Source of the DNA: Streptococcus equinus
Lineage (GTDB): Bacteria > Bacillota > Bacilli > Lactobacillales > Streptococcaceae
Length of the DNA stretch: 64,000 nt
Reading direction: 5' to 3'
Assembly: GCF_900104225.1 (NCBI RefSeq)
Contig: NZ_FNJK01000002.1
Span: 1-64,000, forward strand
Below are positions 16,704 through 25,992 of this stretch, piece after piece (the first letter of the stretch is position 1; each line of letters begins with the position of its first letter). The notes beneath the pieces are model-generated. The model had not been told where the DNA came from. It was given only the letters and a program-made list of their open reading frames with translations, and did no database searches. The position numbers were made by a program, and so were the translations under genes.

Positions 16704-17909
16704 ATGAAAAAAATTGAGAAGAAAAATACTGGCCTTTTGGTTACGAGTAGTACAATTTCAAAAGTTGGAGATGTCTTATTTGATTATGTTAATAACTCAT
16801 TTTTGGCTAGTATGAATGTCAAGTCAATGGTTTTAGTGGGAATCTATCAATCAATGGAAAATATCATTGGCGCTCTTTTTAATCTCTTTGGTGGTGTGAT
16901 AGCGGACCGTTTTCGGCGAAAGAAAATTATTATATTAACTGATTTTTTAAGTGGATTAATCTGTCTGATTCTGTCTTTTATCACTCAACAAACGTGGTTG
17001 ATGTATGCGGTGATTTTGACAAATGCTTTGTTGGCATTGTTGTCAGCTTTTTCGACGCCAGCTTATAATGCTTTTACCAAAGAAATTGTTGAAAAAGAAC
17101 AGATTACACTAGTTAATTCTTATCTGCAGACGGTTGCTACGCTGGTTAAAATCATTGTTCCTTTGCTTGCTTTGGGGATTTATCATGTGATTGGCATTAA
17201 TGGGGCTTTGATTCTAGATGGCTTGTCGTTTTTGTTATCAGCTTTGATTGTAGCTTTTGTTCAACCCATTTTAGAAGAGACGAGTAAGAACGATGATTTT
17301 TCAGTCAAGGTCATCTTCGACGATTTAGTTAGTGGCTTTAAGTATGTTATCCGTAATCGTCAGATTTATCTCTTGATTGCTCTATCAGCTGGAGTCAATT
17401 TTTTCATGGCAGGTTACAGCCTCCTACTTCCTTATGGGAATCAAATGTTTCCAAAAATCACTGGAGATATTTATGCTACTTTTTTGACCGCAGAAGCTAT
17501 TGGCGGAGTGATTGGAGCGGTGGTTAGTGGAAAAATGAGACGAAAATTATCAACTGGTCAATTAATGGCTATGTTATTTGTCTTTGGTGGTTTTGTCGCA
17601 CTTGCTCCTGTACTTTATTTTGTGAAAGCTGAGCTTTTCTTAATGGTTTTATCGCCTGTTGGTTCTGGGATTTTTATGACCTTATTTAACATTCATTCTT
17701 TTTCTTTAGTTCAAAGAGAAGTCGCTAGTGAATATTTGGGACGAGTATTAGGAATTGTTTTTACGGTTGCTATTTTATTTATGCCCCTTGGAACAGCTCT
17801 TTTTACAATCATTTTTAGTCCAAGTAATCCTGGAAATCTTCTCTATCTTGGCATTTCTGTTATGATACTGAGCCTTATTTTCTTGAAGTTATTACAAAGT
17901 AATGGTTAA
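16704..17909 (+). CDS. MFS transporter (macrolide-efflux-like, MFS_3)
   Basis: 401 residues with about 11-12 membrane helices. The cytoplasmic loop 2-3 motif GGVIADRFRRKKIII is the MFS motif A, and the layout resembles the MefA/enterobactin-exporter-like group (SMENIIGALFNLFGG early). Start at 16704 is set by AAAGGAGG; the upstream extension lacks a binding site. Substrate unknown; resemblance to MefA is at family level and does not show macrolide resistance. It is transcribed alone, between two terminators. Confidence 0.85.
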   Translation: MKKIEKKNTGLLVTSSTISKVGDVLFDYVNNSFLASMNVKSMVLVGIYQSMENIIGALFNLFGGVIADRFRRKKIIILTDFLSGLICLILSFITQQTWLMYAVILTNALLALLSAFSTPAYNAFTKEIVEKEQITLVNSYLQTVATLVKIIVPLLALGIYHVIGINGALILDGLSFLLSALIVAFVQPILEETSKNDDFSVKVIFDDLVSGFKYVIRNRQIYLLIALSAGVNFFMAGYSLLLPYGNQMFPKITGDIYATFLTAEAIGGVIGAVVSGKMRRKLSTGQLMAMLFVFGGFVALAPVLYFVKAELFLMVLSPVGSGIFMTLFNIHSFSLVQREVASEYLGRVLGIVFTVAILFMPLGTALFTIIFSPSNPGNLLYLGISVMILSLIFLKLLQSNG

Positions 17910-17936
17910 CTGTCTATATTTAAATACTATTTCGAC

Positions 17937-17978
17937 AACGACTTGATTATTAGAAAAAATTAAGTCGTTTTTGTTTGG
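17937..17978 (+). terminator. Intrinsic terminator after the MFS gene
   Basis: A 12-bp stem, AACGACTTGATT / AATTAAGTCGTT with one G-T pair, a 9-base loop and TTTTTGTTT. Confidence 0.8.
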
Positions 17979-18081
17979 AGTTTCAATTTTTTTAATCATT
18001 CAAGTTAATTTTTAAGTTGAAAAATGCCTATAAATGGCCAAATTTCCATTCTTTGTTAGATTATCTAACATAAAAATCAAA

Positions 18082-18137
18082 AATATTGCGAAAATTTGCA
18101 AAAAAGTGTTTATTTTTTAAAAACATAGGTGTATAAT
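18082..18137 (+). promoter_or_regulatory. asnA promoter region with a weak CodY-like site
   Basis: TATAAT at 18132-18137 is preceded at 17 bp by a poor -35 (TTTATT). The transcript would have a leader of about 100 nt ending in AAGGAGG, with an AT-rich self-complementary tract at 18209-18230 next to the ribosome binding site. AATATTGCGAAAATT at 18082-18096 matches 12 of 15 bases of the CodY consensus. No T-box core is present. The remainder of 17910-18241 shows nothing else. Confidence 0.4.
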
Positions 18138-18241
18138 AGCTCTATCGTTGTAAAGCGATCACGAAATACAAAATAAACCTCACTATTACTCACTATCATT
18201 TTGGTATTTCAAATTTAAAAAAATTTTTTAAGGAGGAGCAT

Positions 18242-19234
18242 ATGAAGAAAAGCTTTATTCATCAACAGCAGGAGATTTCTTTTGTCAAGAATACTTTTAC
18301 TCAATATTTGATTGATAAACTTGGCATCGTTGAAGTGCAAGGACCTATTCTTAGCCAGGTCGGGGATGGTATGCAAGATAATTTGAACGGCGTTGAACAT
18401 CCTGTATCTGTGCACGTTAAACGTATTCCTGATGCTGAATATGAAGTTGTTCATTCACTTGCTAAGTGGAAACGTCATACCTTAGCACGTTTCGGCTTCA
18501 ATGAAGGAGAAGGGCTTTTCGTACACATGAAAGCTCTCCGTCCAGATGAAGAAGAATTAGACCCAATCCACTCTATTTATGTCGACCAATGGGATTGGGA
18601 AAAAGTTATTCCAAATGGTCGTCGCAACATCGAATACTTGAAAGAAACAGTTGAACAAGTTTATAAAGCTATTCGTTTGACAGAATTGGCAGTAGAAGCT
18701 CGTTTTGATATTGAAGCTGTTTTGCCTAAGAAAATCACTTTTATTCACACAGAAGAATTGGTAGAACGTTACCCAGATTTGACACCAAAAGAACGTGAAA
18801 ATGCTGCTGCTAAAGAATATGGAGCTATTTTCCTTATTGGTATCGGTGGTATTTTGCCTGATGGTCAACGTCATGATGGTCGTGCACCTGACTACGATGA
18901 CTGGACTTCTGAATCAGAAAATGGTTACCATGGTCTTAACGGTGATATCATCGTTTGGAACGAAGCTTTAGGTTCTGCATTTGAATTGTCTTCAATGGGT
19001 ATTCGTGTTGACGAAGAAGCTCTTAAACGCCAAGTTAAAATTACTGGCGACGAAGACCGTTTGCAATTAGAATGGCATAAAGCTCTTCTCAATGGTCTCT
19101 TCCCACTTACAATTGGTGGTGGTATCGGTCAATCACGTATGGCAATGTTCTTACTTCGTAAGAAACACATTGGTGAAGTTCAATCAAGTGTTTGGCCAAA
19201 AGAAGTTCGTGACACTTACGATAACATTCTTTAA
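18242..19234 (+). CDS. asnA: Aspartate-ammonia ligase
   Basis: 330 residues, the exact family size. It makes asparagine from aspartate, ATP and ammonia and is homologous to class II aspartyl-tRNA synthetase catalytic cores. Motifs: [19 protein letters not shown] at the start, [17 protein letters not shown], and [19 protein letters not shown] near the end, the class II motif 3 equivalent. Transcribed alone, with AAGGAGG before the ATG and a terminator at 19264. Confidence 0.96.
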   Translation: MKKSFIHQQQEISFVKNTFTQYLIDKLGIVEVQGPILSQVGDGMQDNLNGVEHPVSVHVKRIPDAEYEVVHSLAKWKRHTLARFGFNEGEGLFVHMKALRPDEEELDPIHSIYVDQWDWEKVIPNGRRNIEYLKETVEQVYKAIRLTELAVEARFDIEAVLPKKITFIHTEELVERYPDLTPKERENAAAKEYGAIFLIGIGGILPDGQRHDGRAPDYDDWTSESENGYHGLNGDIIVWNEALGSAFELSSMGIRVDEEALKRQVKITGDEDRLQLEWHKALLNGLFPLTIGGGIGQSRMAMFLLRKKHIGEVQSSVWPKEVRDTYDNIL

Positions 19235-19263
19235 TAGAAGAAACCTCAATTTAAGGACTAAAA

Positions 19264-19293
19264 AAAGTCGGCTGATATTCAGTCGGCTTTTTG
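19264..19293 (+). terminator. Intrinsic terminator of asnA
   Basis: AAAGTCGGCTGA pairs with TCAGTCGGCTTT (two G-T pairs) across a TAT loop and ends in T5. Confidence 0.75.
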
Positions 19294-19300
19294 ATTGTAA

Positions 19301-19331
19301 AAAAGTCGCTAGAAAAATTCTAACGACCTTT
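19301..19331 (-). terminator. Intrinsic terminator of the envelope protein gene
   Basis: Read on the minus strand, AAAGGTCGTTAGAA pairs with TTCTAGCGACTTTT across a 3-base loop and continues into a T run, just beyond the stop codon at 19344. Confidence 0.75.
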
Positions 19332-19343
19332 GGATTATGTATT

Positions 19344-20186
19344 TTACCAAGGTAGACCTGCAGCGGCAATTTCTGCTTTTGAAGCATATTGTCCATTTGG
19401 GCGGTGCCATCTACCGCGATAATCTCTTTTATATCCACCAGCGGCTTGTTCTTGTTGTTGCGCTTGTTGAGCGGCAGCAGCGGCTTGTTCCTGTGTTTGA
19501 CGAGCAGCTTCAGCGGCAGCTTGCTCTTGTGCTTGTCTAGCTTCTTCAGCTTTTCTTGCTTCCTCAGCTTGACGAGCAGCTTCGGCTTCTTTGGCATCAA
19601 TTGCTGAAACGACGGCATTGATACGGTTATTGAAGGCTTCTTTTTTAGCGGAATCTGCTACAGCATTAACTTTTTTTTTAGCGTCATCAACGTTTTCACG
19701 TTTTTGATCGTTTTCTAGTTTTTTAACTGCAGTTTCAGCAGCATTTAAAGCTTCTTGCTGTTTTTTGGTTTCCATTGCCGTTTTGACAGAAGCAATACGT
19801 TTTTGCTTTTCCTTAACCTTTGTATCATTAACAGCATTGACTTTGGTTGTAGCTGCATCGAGATTAGCTTGGGTTTGGTCATTTTCTAATTTCTTGACAG
19901 CAGCTTCAGCCTCATCCTCGATTGCTTTTACTTTTTGGTATTCTTTTTTACCTAATTCAATGTATTTGGCATTTTCTTTTTTAAAATCACTAAGTTGATT
20001 TTGACTATCTTTTAAGTCATCTTGTTTTTGGTTGATGTCTTTATTGAGTTGCTCAATTTTTGATTCAGCTTGAGTAATATCGTTGTATTGACTACCTTGA
20101 GCCGAGAAACTACCAATCAACAAAACTGACAAGATTGTGATAGCGAGATTTTTCTTGTCTTTAAAGAAATTTTTAAAATTCATCAT
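19344..20186 (-). CDS. Cell-envelope coiled-coil protein with two repeats and a conserved-looking basic C-terminus
   Basis: 280 residues. Residues 13-30 form one hydrophobic signal/anchor segment; 35-90 are coiled coil; 93-148 and 149-200 are two related modules (AVKKLENDQTQANLDAATTK and AVKKLENDQKRENVDDAKKK, each continuing into VNAV), similar in pattern to small helical repeats of Gram-positive surface proteins; 201-250 are Ala/Gln-rich; and 251-280 end in YKRDYRGRWHRPNGQYASK...GLPW. There is no LPXTG motif, so membrane anchoring by the N-terminus or secretion is likely. Function unknown; wall or peptidoglycan association is a guess. Confidence 0.7.
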   Translation of the reverse strand: MMNFKNFFKDKKNLAITILSVLLIGSFSAQGSQYNDITQAESKIEQLNKDINQKQDDLKDSQNQLSDFKKENAKYIELGKKEYQKVKAIEDEAEAAVKKLENDQTQANLDAATTKVNAVNDTKVKEKQKRIASVKTAMETKKQQEALNAAETAVKKLENDQKRENVDDAKKKVNAVADSAKKEAFNNRINAVVSAIDAKEAEAARQAEEARKAEEARQAQEQAAAEAARQTQEQAAAAAQQAQQQEQAAGGYKRDYRGRWHRPNGQYASKAEIAAAGLPW

Positions 20187-20300
20187 AATTCCTTTATCCT
20201 AAAAAAACTTTGATAATTAAAAATATCCCAGTCATCATATCAAATCTTATTTTGACTGTAAATACGATTGAAGATTTTTTAAGGCATTTTAGTTGATTTT

Positions 20301-20309
20301 TGCTATAAT
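20301..20309 (+). promoter_or_regulatory. Extended -10 promoter of rsmD, leaderless
   Basis: TGCTATAAT is followed by seven bases and then the rsmD ATG at 20317. No -35 and no Shine-Dalgarno sequence fit, so transcription should start at or beside the A of the ATG. Confidence 0.6.
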
Positions 20310-20316
20310 GGTTCTT

Positions 20317-20856
20317 ATGAGAGTTGTAGCAGGAAATTTTGGTGGGCGTCCTTTGAAGACGCTCGATGGAAAAATTACTCGTCCGACAACTGATAAGGTT
20401 AAGGGCGCTATTTTTAATATGATTGGTCCATTCTTTGAGGGTGGACGTGTTTTGGATTTGTTTTCTGGTAGTGGTAGTTTAGCAATTGAAGCTATCTCAC
20501 GCGGAATGGACGAGGCTGTTCTTGTGGAACGTAATCGTCAAGCGCAAGCGATTATCACAGAAAATATCAAAATGACGAAAGCTGAAAAGCAATTTCATTT
20601 GATGAAAATGGATGCCAATAAAGCGATTGGAGTGGTCAAAGGACCGTTTGATTTGGTATTTTTAGATCCACCATACGCTAAAGAAGAAATTGTCAAAAAT
20701 ATTACTGACTTGGAAGAGGCTGGCTTGTTATCTGAAGATGTCATGATCGTCTGTGAAACAGATAAATCAGTTGATTTGCCAGAAGAGATTTCAAACTTTG
20801 GTATCTGGAAGCAAAAAACTTATGGAATTAGTAAAGTAACGGTTTATATTAGATAA
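20317..20856 (+). CDS. rsmD: 16S rRNA (guanine-N2)-methyltransferase RsmD
   Basis: 179 residues from MRVVAGNFGGRPLKTLDG, the usual start of the family; the longer frame runs through the promoter. SAM-binding motif VLDLFSGSGSLAIEAISRG and catalytic DPPYAKEE are present. It makes m2G966 (E. coli numbering) in 16S rRNA. It heads an operon with coaD (31-base gap) and sepM. The mRNA start is predicted to be leaderless. Confidence 0.93.
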   Translation: MRVVAGNFGGRPLKTLDGKITRPTTDKVKGAIFNMIGPFFEGGRVLDLFSGSGSLAIEAISRGMDEAVLVERNRQAQAIITENIKMTKAEKQFHLMKMDANKAIGVVKGPFDLVFLDPPYAKEEIVKNITDLEEAGLLSEDVMIVCETDKSVDLPEEISNFGIWKQKTYGISKVTVYIR

Positions 20857-20887
20857 ACAGAAATGATTTTTCACTAATGGAGGCAAC

Positions 20888-21385
20888 ATGGCTAAAATTG
20901 GTTTGGTGACTGGGTCTTTTGATCCTGTGACAAATGGGCATCTTGATATCATTGCACGCGCAAGTAAGCTCTTTGACACGCTTTACGTGGGGATTTTATA
21001 CAATAGAAATAAATCTGGTCTGTTCACGATTGCTGAGAGAAAACAGATGCTAGAAGAGGCAGTAGAACCTTATTCAAATGTTAGCGTAGTGACAGCACAT
21101 GATTCTTTGGCTGTTGATGTGGCAAGAGAATTAAAGGCTGCTTATTTGGTCAGAGGAATTCGAGATGCTAAAGATTTGGAATATGAAGGGAGTATGGATT
21201 TCTTCAATCATCATCTAGCTAGTGATATTGAGAGTGTTTATTTACTCACTTCTCCAGAATGGCATTATGTGTCATCCAGTCGTGTGCGTGAATTGATACA
21301 TTTTCAGGCTGATATTTCAGCATTTGTCCCAGACAGTGTTGTGAAAAAAGTGGAGGAAAAATATGACAATCTTAAACGCATTTAA
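20888..21385 (+). CDS. coaD: Phosphopantetheine adenylyltransferase
   Basis: 165 residues. The nucleotidyltransferase motif is GSFDPVTNGHLDI and the C-terminal signature is YVSSSRVREL. It converts 4'-phosphopantetheine and ATP to dephospho-CoA, the penultimate step of coenzyme A synthesis. GGAGG lies before the ATG. The last 23 bases overlap the start of sepM in another frame, so the two are translationally linked. Confidence 0.96.
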   Translation: MAKIGLVTGSFDPVTNGHLDIIARASKLFDTLYVGILYNRNKSGLFTIAERKQMLEEAVEPYSNVSVVTAHDSLAVDVARELKAAYLVRGIRDAKDLEYEGSMDFFNHHLASDIESVYLLTSPEWHYVSSSRVRELIHFQADISAFVPDSVVKKVEEKYDNLKRI

Positions 21386-22448
21386 AGGGATTTTGAAAAA
21401 GTTAGGTCGTATTTTATACCGCTTAAAATGGTGGATTTTAGGGGCTGTGGGAACAGTTTTTCTCATCTTTAGTTTATTTTATCCACTTGATTATTACATT
21501 GAAATGCCAGGTGGTGCCTACGATGTTCGTAGTGTTTTAACGGTTAATAAAAAGGCTGATAAGGACAAAGGTTCTTACAACTTTGTAGCCGTGAGTGTGA
21601 GTCAGGCAACCTTGGCACAACTAGTTTATGCTTGGTTAACTCCGCATACAGAAATTTCAACTGCAGCTGCAACTACAGGTGGCTACAGCAATGAAGATTA
21701 TATGCGCATTAACCAATATTATATGGAAACGTCACAAAATACAGCGACCTATCAAGCTTTAACCTTAGCAGGAAAAGATGTTAAATTGGATTATGAAGGG
21801 GTTTATGTTTTAAACGTGACCAAAAATTCGACCTTCAAAGGGCTTTTGCATCTGGCCGATACTGTGACTGGTGTGAACGGTAAAACCTTTAAGAGTTCAC
21901 AAGAACTGATGGCTTACGTTGCTGATTTGGATCTTGGATCTAAGGTTACTGTTCAAGAAACGTCAAATGGTAAAAATAAGGAAGTTTCTGGTAAAATCAT
22001 TGAACTTCCAAATGGTAAAAATGGTATTGGAATTGGCTTGGTTGACCATACCAAAGTGTCATCCGATGTTGATGTGAATTTTGATACGAGCGGCGTTGGT
22101 GGACCAAGTGCTGGTTTGATGTTTACCCTTGATATTTATGATCAGTTGAACAATGAAGATTTGCGTAAGGGACGTAAGATTGCAGGTACTGGTACGATTG
22201 AATCAGATGGTTCTGTTGGTGATATCGGCGGAGCTGGTTTGAAAGTTGTATCGGCTGCTAAGTCTGGTGCAGATATTTTCTTTGTTCCAAATAATCCTGT
22301 TGATAAAGAAACACTGAAAAAAGATCCTGATGCTAAAACAAATTACGAAGAAGCCAAAGAAGCAGCAAAAGATCTTAATACAGATATGAAAATTGTTCCG
22401 GTAACAACAGTTCAAGAAGCTATAGATTACTTGAGAAGCACAAATTAA
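21363..22448 (+). CDS. sepM: SepM-like PDZ/Lon-type pheromone-processing protease
   Basis: 361 residues: one N-terminal membrane anchor (24-41), an extracellular PDZ-like domain (about 140-220), and a Lon-type serine protease domain with catalytic Ser249 in GVGGPSAGLMF and Lys294 in IGGAGLKVVSA. In S. mutans SepM trims the competence-stimulating peptide outside the cell; that exact role here is inferred. The start overlaps coaD by 23 bases with GTGGAGG upstream. Confidence 0.9.
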   Translation: MTILNAFKGILKKLGRILYRLKWWILGAVGTVFLIFSLFYPLDYYIEMPGGAYDVRSVLTVNKKADKDKGSYNFVAVSVSQATLAQLVYAWLTPHTEISTAAATTGGYSNEDYMRINQYYMETSQNTATYQALTLAGKDVKLDYEGVYVLNVTKNSTFKGLLHLADTVTGVNGKTFKSSQELMAYVADLDLGSKVTVQETSNGKNKEVSGKIIELPNGKNGIGIGLVDHTKVSSDVDVNFDTSGVGGPSAGLMFTLDIYDQLNNEDLRKGRKIAGTGTIESDGSVGDIGGAGLKVVSAAKSGADIFFVPNNPVDKETLKKDPDAKTNYEEAKEAAKDLNTDMKIVPVTTVQEAIDYLRSTN

Positions 22449-22460
22449 TCATAAAAAACA

Positions 22461-22493
22461 TCATCTCTACTTCGTTTAGGGATGAGTTTTTTT
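22461..22493 (+). terminator. Intrinsic terminator after sepM
   Basis: TCATCTCTA pairs with TAGGGATGA across a 7-base loop and is followed by G and T7. Confidence 0.75.
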
Positions 22494-22586
22494 ATGGTCT
22501 GGTTTAATCGGTTAATAATTTCTTAAGCTTTATTGATTACAATGATTTAAAATAGAGCAGAAAAAATAAGAAGATTGGAGGAGTAT

Positions 22587-22835
22587 ATGACAAACTGGCA
22601 GAAGCGTTTGATCATAGGTTTTAATATTGCAGCCTTATTTATCTTTTTAGATGTTAGTTTGTTAATCTTTATCAGGTCAGTTGATGGTCATGGTGTATAT
22701 CAGACCTTAGGAATGAAATGGATAACTTTCTCCGTTTGGGTGCTCTGCTATGCTTCGTTATGGATGTTCCAGGGAATTACCTATATGTTTATTAAAATTG
22801 TAAAGGTGGCAAAAAAGCATCAGAATACCCGCTGA
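22587..22835 (+). CDS. Small membrane protein, unknown function
   Basis: 82 residues from MTNWQKRLIIGFN, with two hydrophobic segments (about 9-29 and 43-66) and a basic C-terminus (KIVKVAKKHQNTR). GGAGG at 22577-22581 selects this ATG over the in-frame TTG at 22575. I do not recognise the family. It stands alone between two terminators. Confidence 0.65.
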   Translation: MTNWQKRLIIGFNIAALFIFLDVSLLIFIRSVDGHGVYQTLGMKWITFSVWVLCYASLWMFQGITYMFIKIVKVAKKHQNTR

Positions 22836-22851
22836 GTACAATATCATATCT

Positions 22852-22880
22852 AAAAGCTAGATGACTTGTCTAGCTTTTTT
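22852..22880 (+). terminator. Intrinsic terminator after the small membrane protein gene
   Basis: AAAAGCTAGA pairs with TCTAGCTTTT around a 7-base loop, with a T run. Confidence 0.8.
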
Positions 22881-22931
22881 ATTAATCATAGATTTGTAAA
22901 ACCACTGAAATATCACTATTGAGGCGGAAAA

Positions 22932-22940
22932 TGCTATAAT
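22932..22940 (+). promoter_or_regulatory. Extended -10 promoter of the phosphoesterase gene, leaderless
   Basis: TGCTATAAT, then exactly six bases (ATTTTT), then the ATG at 22947. No -35 and no Shine-Dalgarno sequence fit in between. Confidence 0.6.
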
Positions 22941-22946
22941 ATTTTT

Positions 22947-24275
22947 ATGACAGAAAAGCTAACGATTTTACATCTAAATGATTGGCACTCTCATTTTGAG
23001 ACCTATCCAAAAATCAAACGTTATTTTCAAGAATATCCTGAAACAGATGAAGTGATCCGTCTTGATATTGGCGATAATATTGACCGCTGGCATCCAATGA
23101 CGGATGTTAGTAAAGGAAAATGTAATGTTCAGTTGCTAAATGATTTAAAGATTGATTTTGCGACGCTTGGAAATAATGAAGGTATTGGTTTAGCTAAAAA
23201 CTGGTTAAATCAAGTTTACCAAGAGGCTGAATTTGATATTATTTTAGGAAACTTAGAAGACGATAATGGTCGCCCCGACTGGGCAGTACCTTATAAAATT
23301 TATGAGACCAAAGCAGGAACTAAAATTGCTTTTTTAGCCTATACTTTTCCTTATTATTTGACTTATAAACCAGGTGGTTGGACAGTTCTTGACCCTTTAG
23401 AGTGTTTAAAAAGAGATCTTGCCATCAAGGAAGTACAGAAAGCTGATTTTAGAATTTTACTCAGTCATTTAGGACTTCCTTGGGACGAGAAAATTACTGC
23501 AAAATGCCCAGAAATTGATTTGATTATAGGAGCACACACGCACCATGTTTTTGAAGATGGAGCATGCCTTAACGGCACCTATATGGCTGCAGCGGGTAAA
23601 TATGGTCAGTTCCTTGGTGAAATTAATCTAAGCTTTGATAATCATGAATTAACAGACATCACCATTCACGCACATGAAACCAGTCATATGGCTAGCAAAC
23701 CTGGTGATAAAGAGTGGGTAGAAGAGATTGTTTCAGATGGACGTCAGCTTTTAGATGAAGAAGAAATTAAGCAATTTGATGAGGATTTGAGTTTAGAGTC
23801 TTCTTGTCAGCTAGTTATGGATGCTATGAAAGACTATGCTCATGCAGATCTTGCTATGATAAATTCTGGTTTAGTTGTCGAACCATTTACTAAGAAAATA
23901 ACCAAAGATACCTTGCACCATTCGCTTCCGCACCAAATGCGATTAGCAAGGTTAGAAATTACGACTGCTGAGTTAGCAGAAATTTGTCAGGATGTCTATT
24001 CGCAAGCAGAATTACTGGCCAGACAACAAATTCGTGGAATGGGATTTCGTGGTAAGGAATTTGGGACCGTTTTAACAAGTGGCTTTGCTTACAAAAACGG
24101 AAAAATAGTGTATAATGAAAAGGTTACGAATGAAAAGGACACTGTCAGTCTAGTCTTGGTTGATCAATATTATTTTGCTCGCTATTTTGAAAGCATAAAA
24201 TCGCATCAAGCAGAGCTGCTTTTTCCTGAATTGCTTCGAGAACTGGTAGAAGACTACCTGAGACATAAAGAATAA
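22947..24275 (+). CDS. Metallophosphoesterase / 5'-nucleotidase-like protein (UshA/YunD family)
   Basis: 442 residues. Metal-binding motifs of the calcineurin-like domain: LHLNDWHSHFE, LDIGDNIDRW, LGNNEGI, LLSHLGLPWD and GAHTHHVFEDG; a 5'-nucleotidase C-terminal domain follows (about 255-440). There is no signal peptide, so unlike secreted UshA it should be cytoplasmic, as in B. subtilis YunD. Likely activity is hydrolysis of nucleotides or related phosphodiesters; the substrate is not known. It heads a unit with yutD-like and rlmN genes, and its mRNA is predicted leaderless. Confidence 0.85.
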   Translation: MTEKLTILHLNDWHSHFETYPKIKRYFQEYPETDEVIRLDIGDNIDRWHPMTDVSKGKCNVQLLNDLKIDFATLGNNEGIGLAKNWLNQVYQEAEFDIILGNLEDDNGRPDWAVPYKIYETKAGTKIAFLAYTFPYYLTYKPGGWTVLDPLECLKRDLAIKEVQKADFRILLSHLGLPWDEKITAKCPEIDLIIGAHTHHVFEDGACLNGTYMAAAGKYGQFLGEINLSFDNHELTDITIHAHETSHMASKPGDKEWVEEIVSDGRQLLDEEEIKQFDEDLSLESSCQLVMDAMKDYAHADLAMINSGLVVEPFTKKITKDTLHHSLPHQMRLARLEITTAELAEICQDVYSQAELLARQQIRGMGFRGKEFGTVLTSGFAYKNGKIVYNEKVTNEKDTVSLVLVDQYYFARYFESIKSHQAELLFPELLRELVEDYLRHKE

Positions 24276-24304
24276 GTTTTACGATGGATGAAGAGAGGAG
24301 ACCG

Positions 24305-24865
24305 ATGAGAAAAGATATCTCTCCTGAAATGTACAATTACAATAAATTCCCTGGTCCACAGTTTGTGGCGTTTTCTGATCGTGTCAAAAGCGATGATATT
24401 GAATTGTTGATTTTGGCTAATGAAAAAGATGCTTTTGATGCAACAGCTTTTAGTCAACGTTTTTCAGAGATTTTGCTTAAATACGACTACATCGTCGGAG
24501 ATTGGGGAAATGAGCAACTGCGTCTAAAAGGTTTTTACAAAGATGACCGAGACGTTAAAAAGGCTAATCGTATTTCACGTTTAGATGACTACCTTAAAGA
24601 ATATTGTAATTTTGGCTGTGCTTATTTTGTTCTTGAAAATAAAGAACCACGTCCTGTGAAATCTGAAGAAGAAAAACAAGCAAGACGTCATAAATCACAA
24701 AAACGTTCATCTGGTAAGAAAAAAGTTGAGCGTTCTGGTAATCAACACTTTACTAGCCAAAAACGTAAAGAAAACAAAGGACGCAGTGAACGTCACCAAA
24801 AACGTGAACAACAAAAAGAAATTCAGTCGGCAAAACAATTTGTCATTCGCCGCAAAGAGAAATAG
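24305..24865 (+). CDS. YutD family protein (DUF1027)
   Basis: 186 residues from MRKDISPEMYNYNKF; GAGGAG precedes this ATG, while the in-frame ATG at 24284 has no binding site. The first 115 residues are the YutD-like domain (IVGDWGNEQLRLKGFY, NFGCAYFVLENKEPRP). Residues 120-186 form a very basic tail (many Lys/Arg), suggesting nucleic acid contact. Function unknown. It lies between the phosphoesterase and rlmN genes as in other streptococci and bacilli. Confidence 0.85.
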   Translation: MRKDISPEMYNYNKFPGPQFVAFSDRVKSDDIELLILANEKDAFDATAFSQRFSEILLKYDYIVGDWGNEQLRLKGFYKDDRDVKKANRISRLDDYLKEYCNFGCAYFVLENKEPRPVKSEEEKQARRHKSQKRSSGKKKVERSGNQHFTSQKRKENKGRSERHQKREQQKEIQSAKQFVIRRKEK

Positions 24866-24885
24866 GAAGGAAATAAATTTACAGA

Positions 24886-25986
24886 ATGCAAACAGAAACT
24901 AAGGACATGAAGCCCTCTATTTACGGTTTAACACGTGATGAACTTATCGAATGGGCAATCGAACACGGTGAAAAGAAATTCCGTGCAACACAAATTTGGG
25001 ATTGGCTTTACCGTAAACGTGTCCAATCTTTTGAAGAGATGACTAATATCTCAAAAGATTTTATCGCTATTTTAAACGAAAATTTCTGCGTTAACCCATT
25101 AAAACAACGTGTTGTCCAAGAAGCATCAGATGGTACGGTTAAATACCTATTTGAATTGCCAGATGGTATGTTGATTGAAACTGTATTGATGCGTCAACAC
25201 TATGGTTTGTCTGTCTGTGTGACATCACAAGTCGGTTGTAATATGGGATGTTCATTCTGTGCCAGTGGTTTGATTAAAAAACAACGTGATTTGACAAGTG
25301 GTGAAATCACTTCACAAATCATGATGGTACAAAAATATTTTGACGAACGTGGTCAAGATGAGCGAGTGAGCCATGTTGTTGTTATGGGGATTGGTGAACC
25401 ATTTGACAACTACGACAATGTTCTTCGTTTTGTACGTACCATTAACAACGACAATGGTTTGGCAATTGGTGCTCGTCACATCACTATTTCAACATCTGGT
25501 TTGGCACATAAAATTCGTGAATTTGCTCATGAAAGCTTGCAAGTTAACCTTGCTGTTTCTCTTCACGCGCCAAATAATGAATTACGTTCACAAATCATGC
25601 GTGTTAACCGTTCATTCCCACTTGAAAAACTCTTTGCTGCGATTGAATACTACGTTGAAACAACTAACCGTCGTGTGACATTTGAGTACATCATGTTAAA
25701 TGACGTTAATGACTCACCTGAAAATGCACAAGAATTGGCTGATTTAACGAAAAAAATCCGCAAATTATCATATATTAACTTGATTCCATATAACCCAGTA
25801 TCTGAACACGACCAATACCGCCGTTCAAGTAAAGAACACGTTGCAGCCTTTTACGATGTTCTTAAGAAAAATGGTGTTAACTGTGTTGTCCGTCAAGAAC
25901 ACGGAACTGATATTGATGCAGCATGTGGTCAGTTGCGTTCAAATACAATGAAACGTGACCGCCAAAAAGCTAGCAAAGCAAACTAA
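24886..25986 (+). CDS. rlmN: Dual-specificity 23S rRNA/tRNA methyltransferase RlmN
   Basis: 366 residues. The radical SAM cysteines are in [11 protein letters not shown] (CxxxCxxC); the methyl-carrying cysteine is near the C-terminus (DAACGQLR). It makes m2A2503 in 23S rRNA and m2A37 in some tRNAs. The ATG at 24886 has only AGGAAGG about 14 nt upstream, so a slightly later start is possible. It lies 20 bases after the yutD-like gene and 6 before the VanZ-like gene. Confidence 0.94.
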   Translation: MQTETKDMKPSIYGLTRDELIEWAIEHGEKKFRATQIWDWLYRKRVQSFEEMTNISKDFIAILNENFCVNPLKQRVVQEASDGTVKYLFELPDGMLIETVLMRQHYGLSVCVTSQVGCNMGCSFCASGLIKKQRDLTSGEITSQIMMVQKYFDERGQDERVSHVVVMGIGEPFDNYDNVLRFVRTINNDNGLAIGARHITISTSGLAHKIREFAHESLQVNLAVSLHAPNNELRSQIMRVNRSFPLEKLFAAIEYYVETTNRRVTFEYIMLNDVNDSPENAQELADLTKKIRKLSYINLIPYNPVSEHDQYRRSSKEHVAAFYDVLKKNGVNCVVRQEHGTDIDAACGQLRSNTMKRDRQKASKAN

Positions 25987-25992
25987 GAAGAG

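Noticed and set aside
16704-17909. MFS gene as mefA macrolide resistance
   Set aside because: It is similar at family level only and no msrD-type ABC-F gene or mobile element is adjacent.
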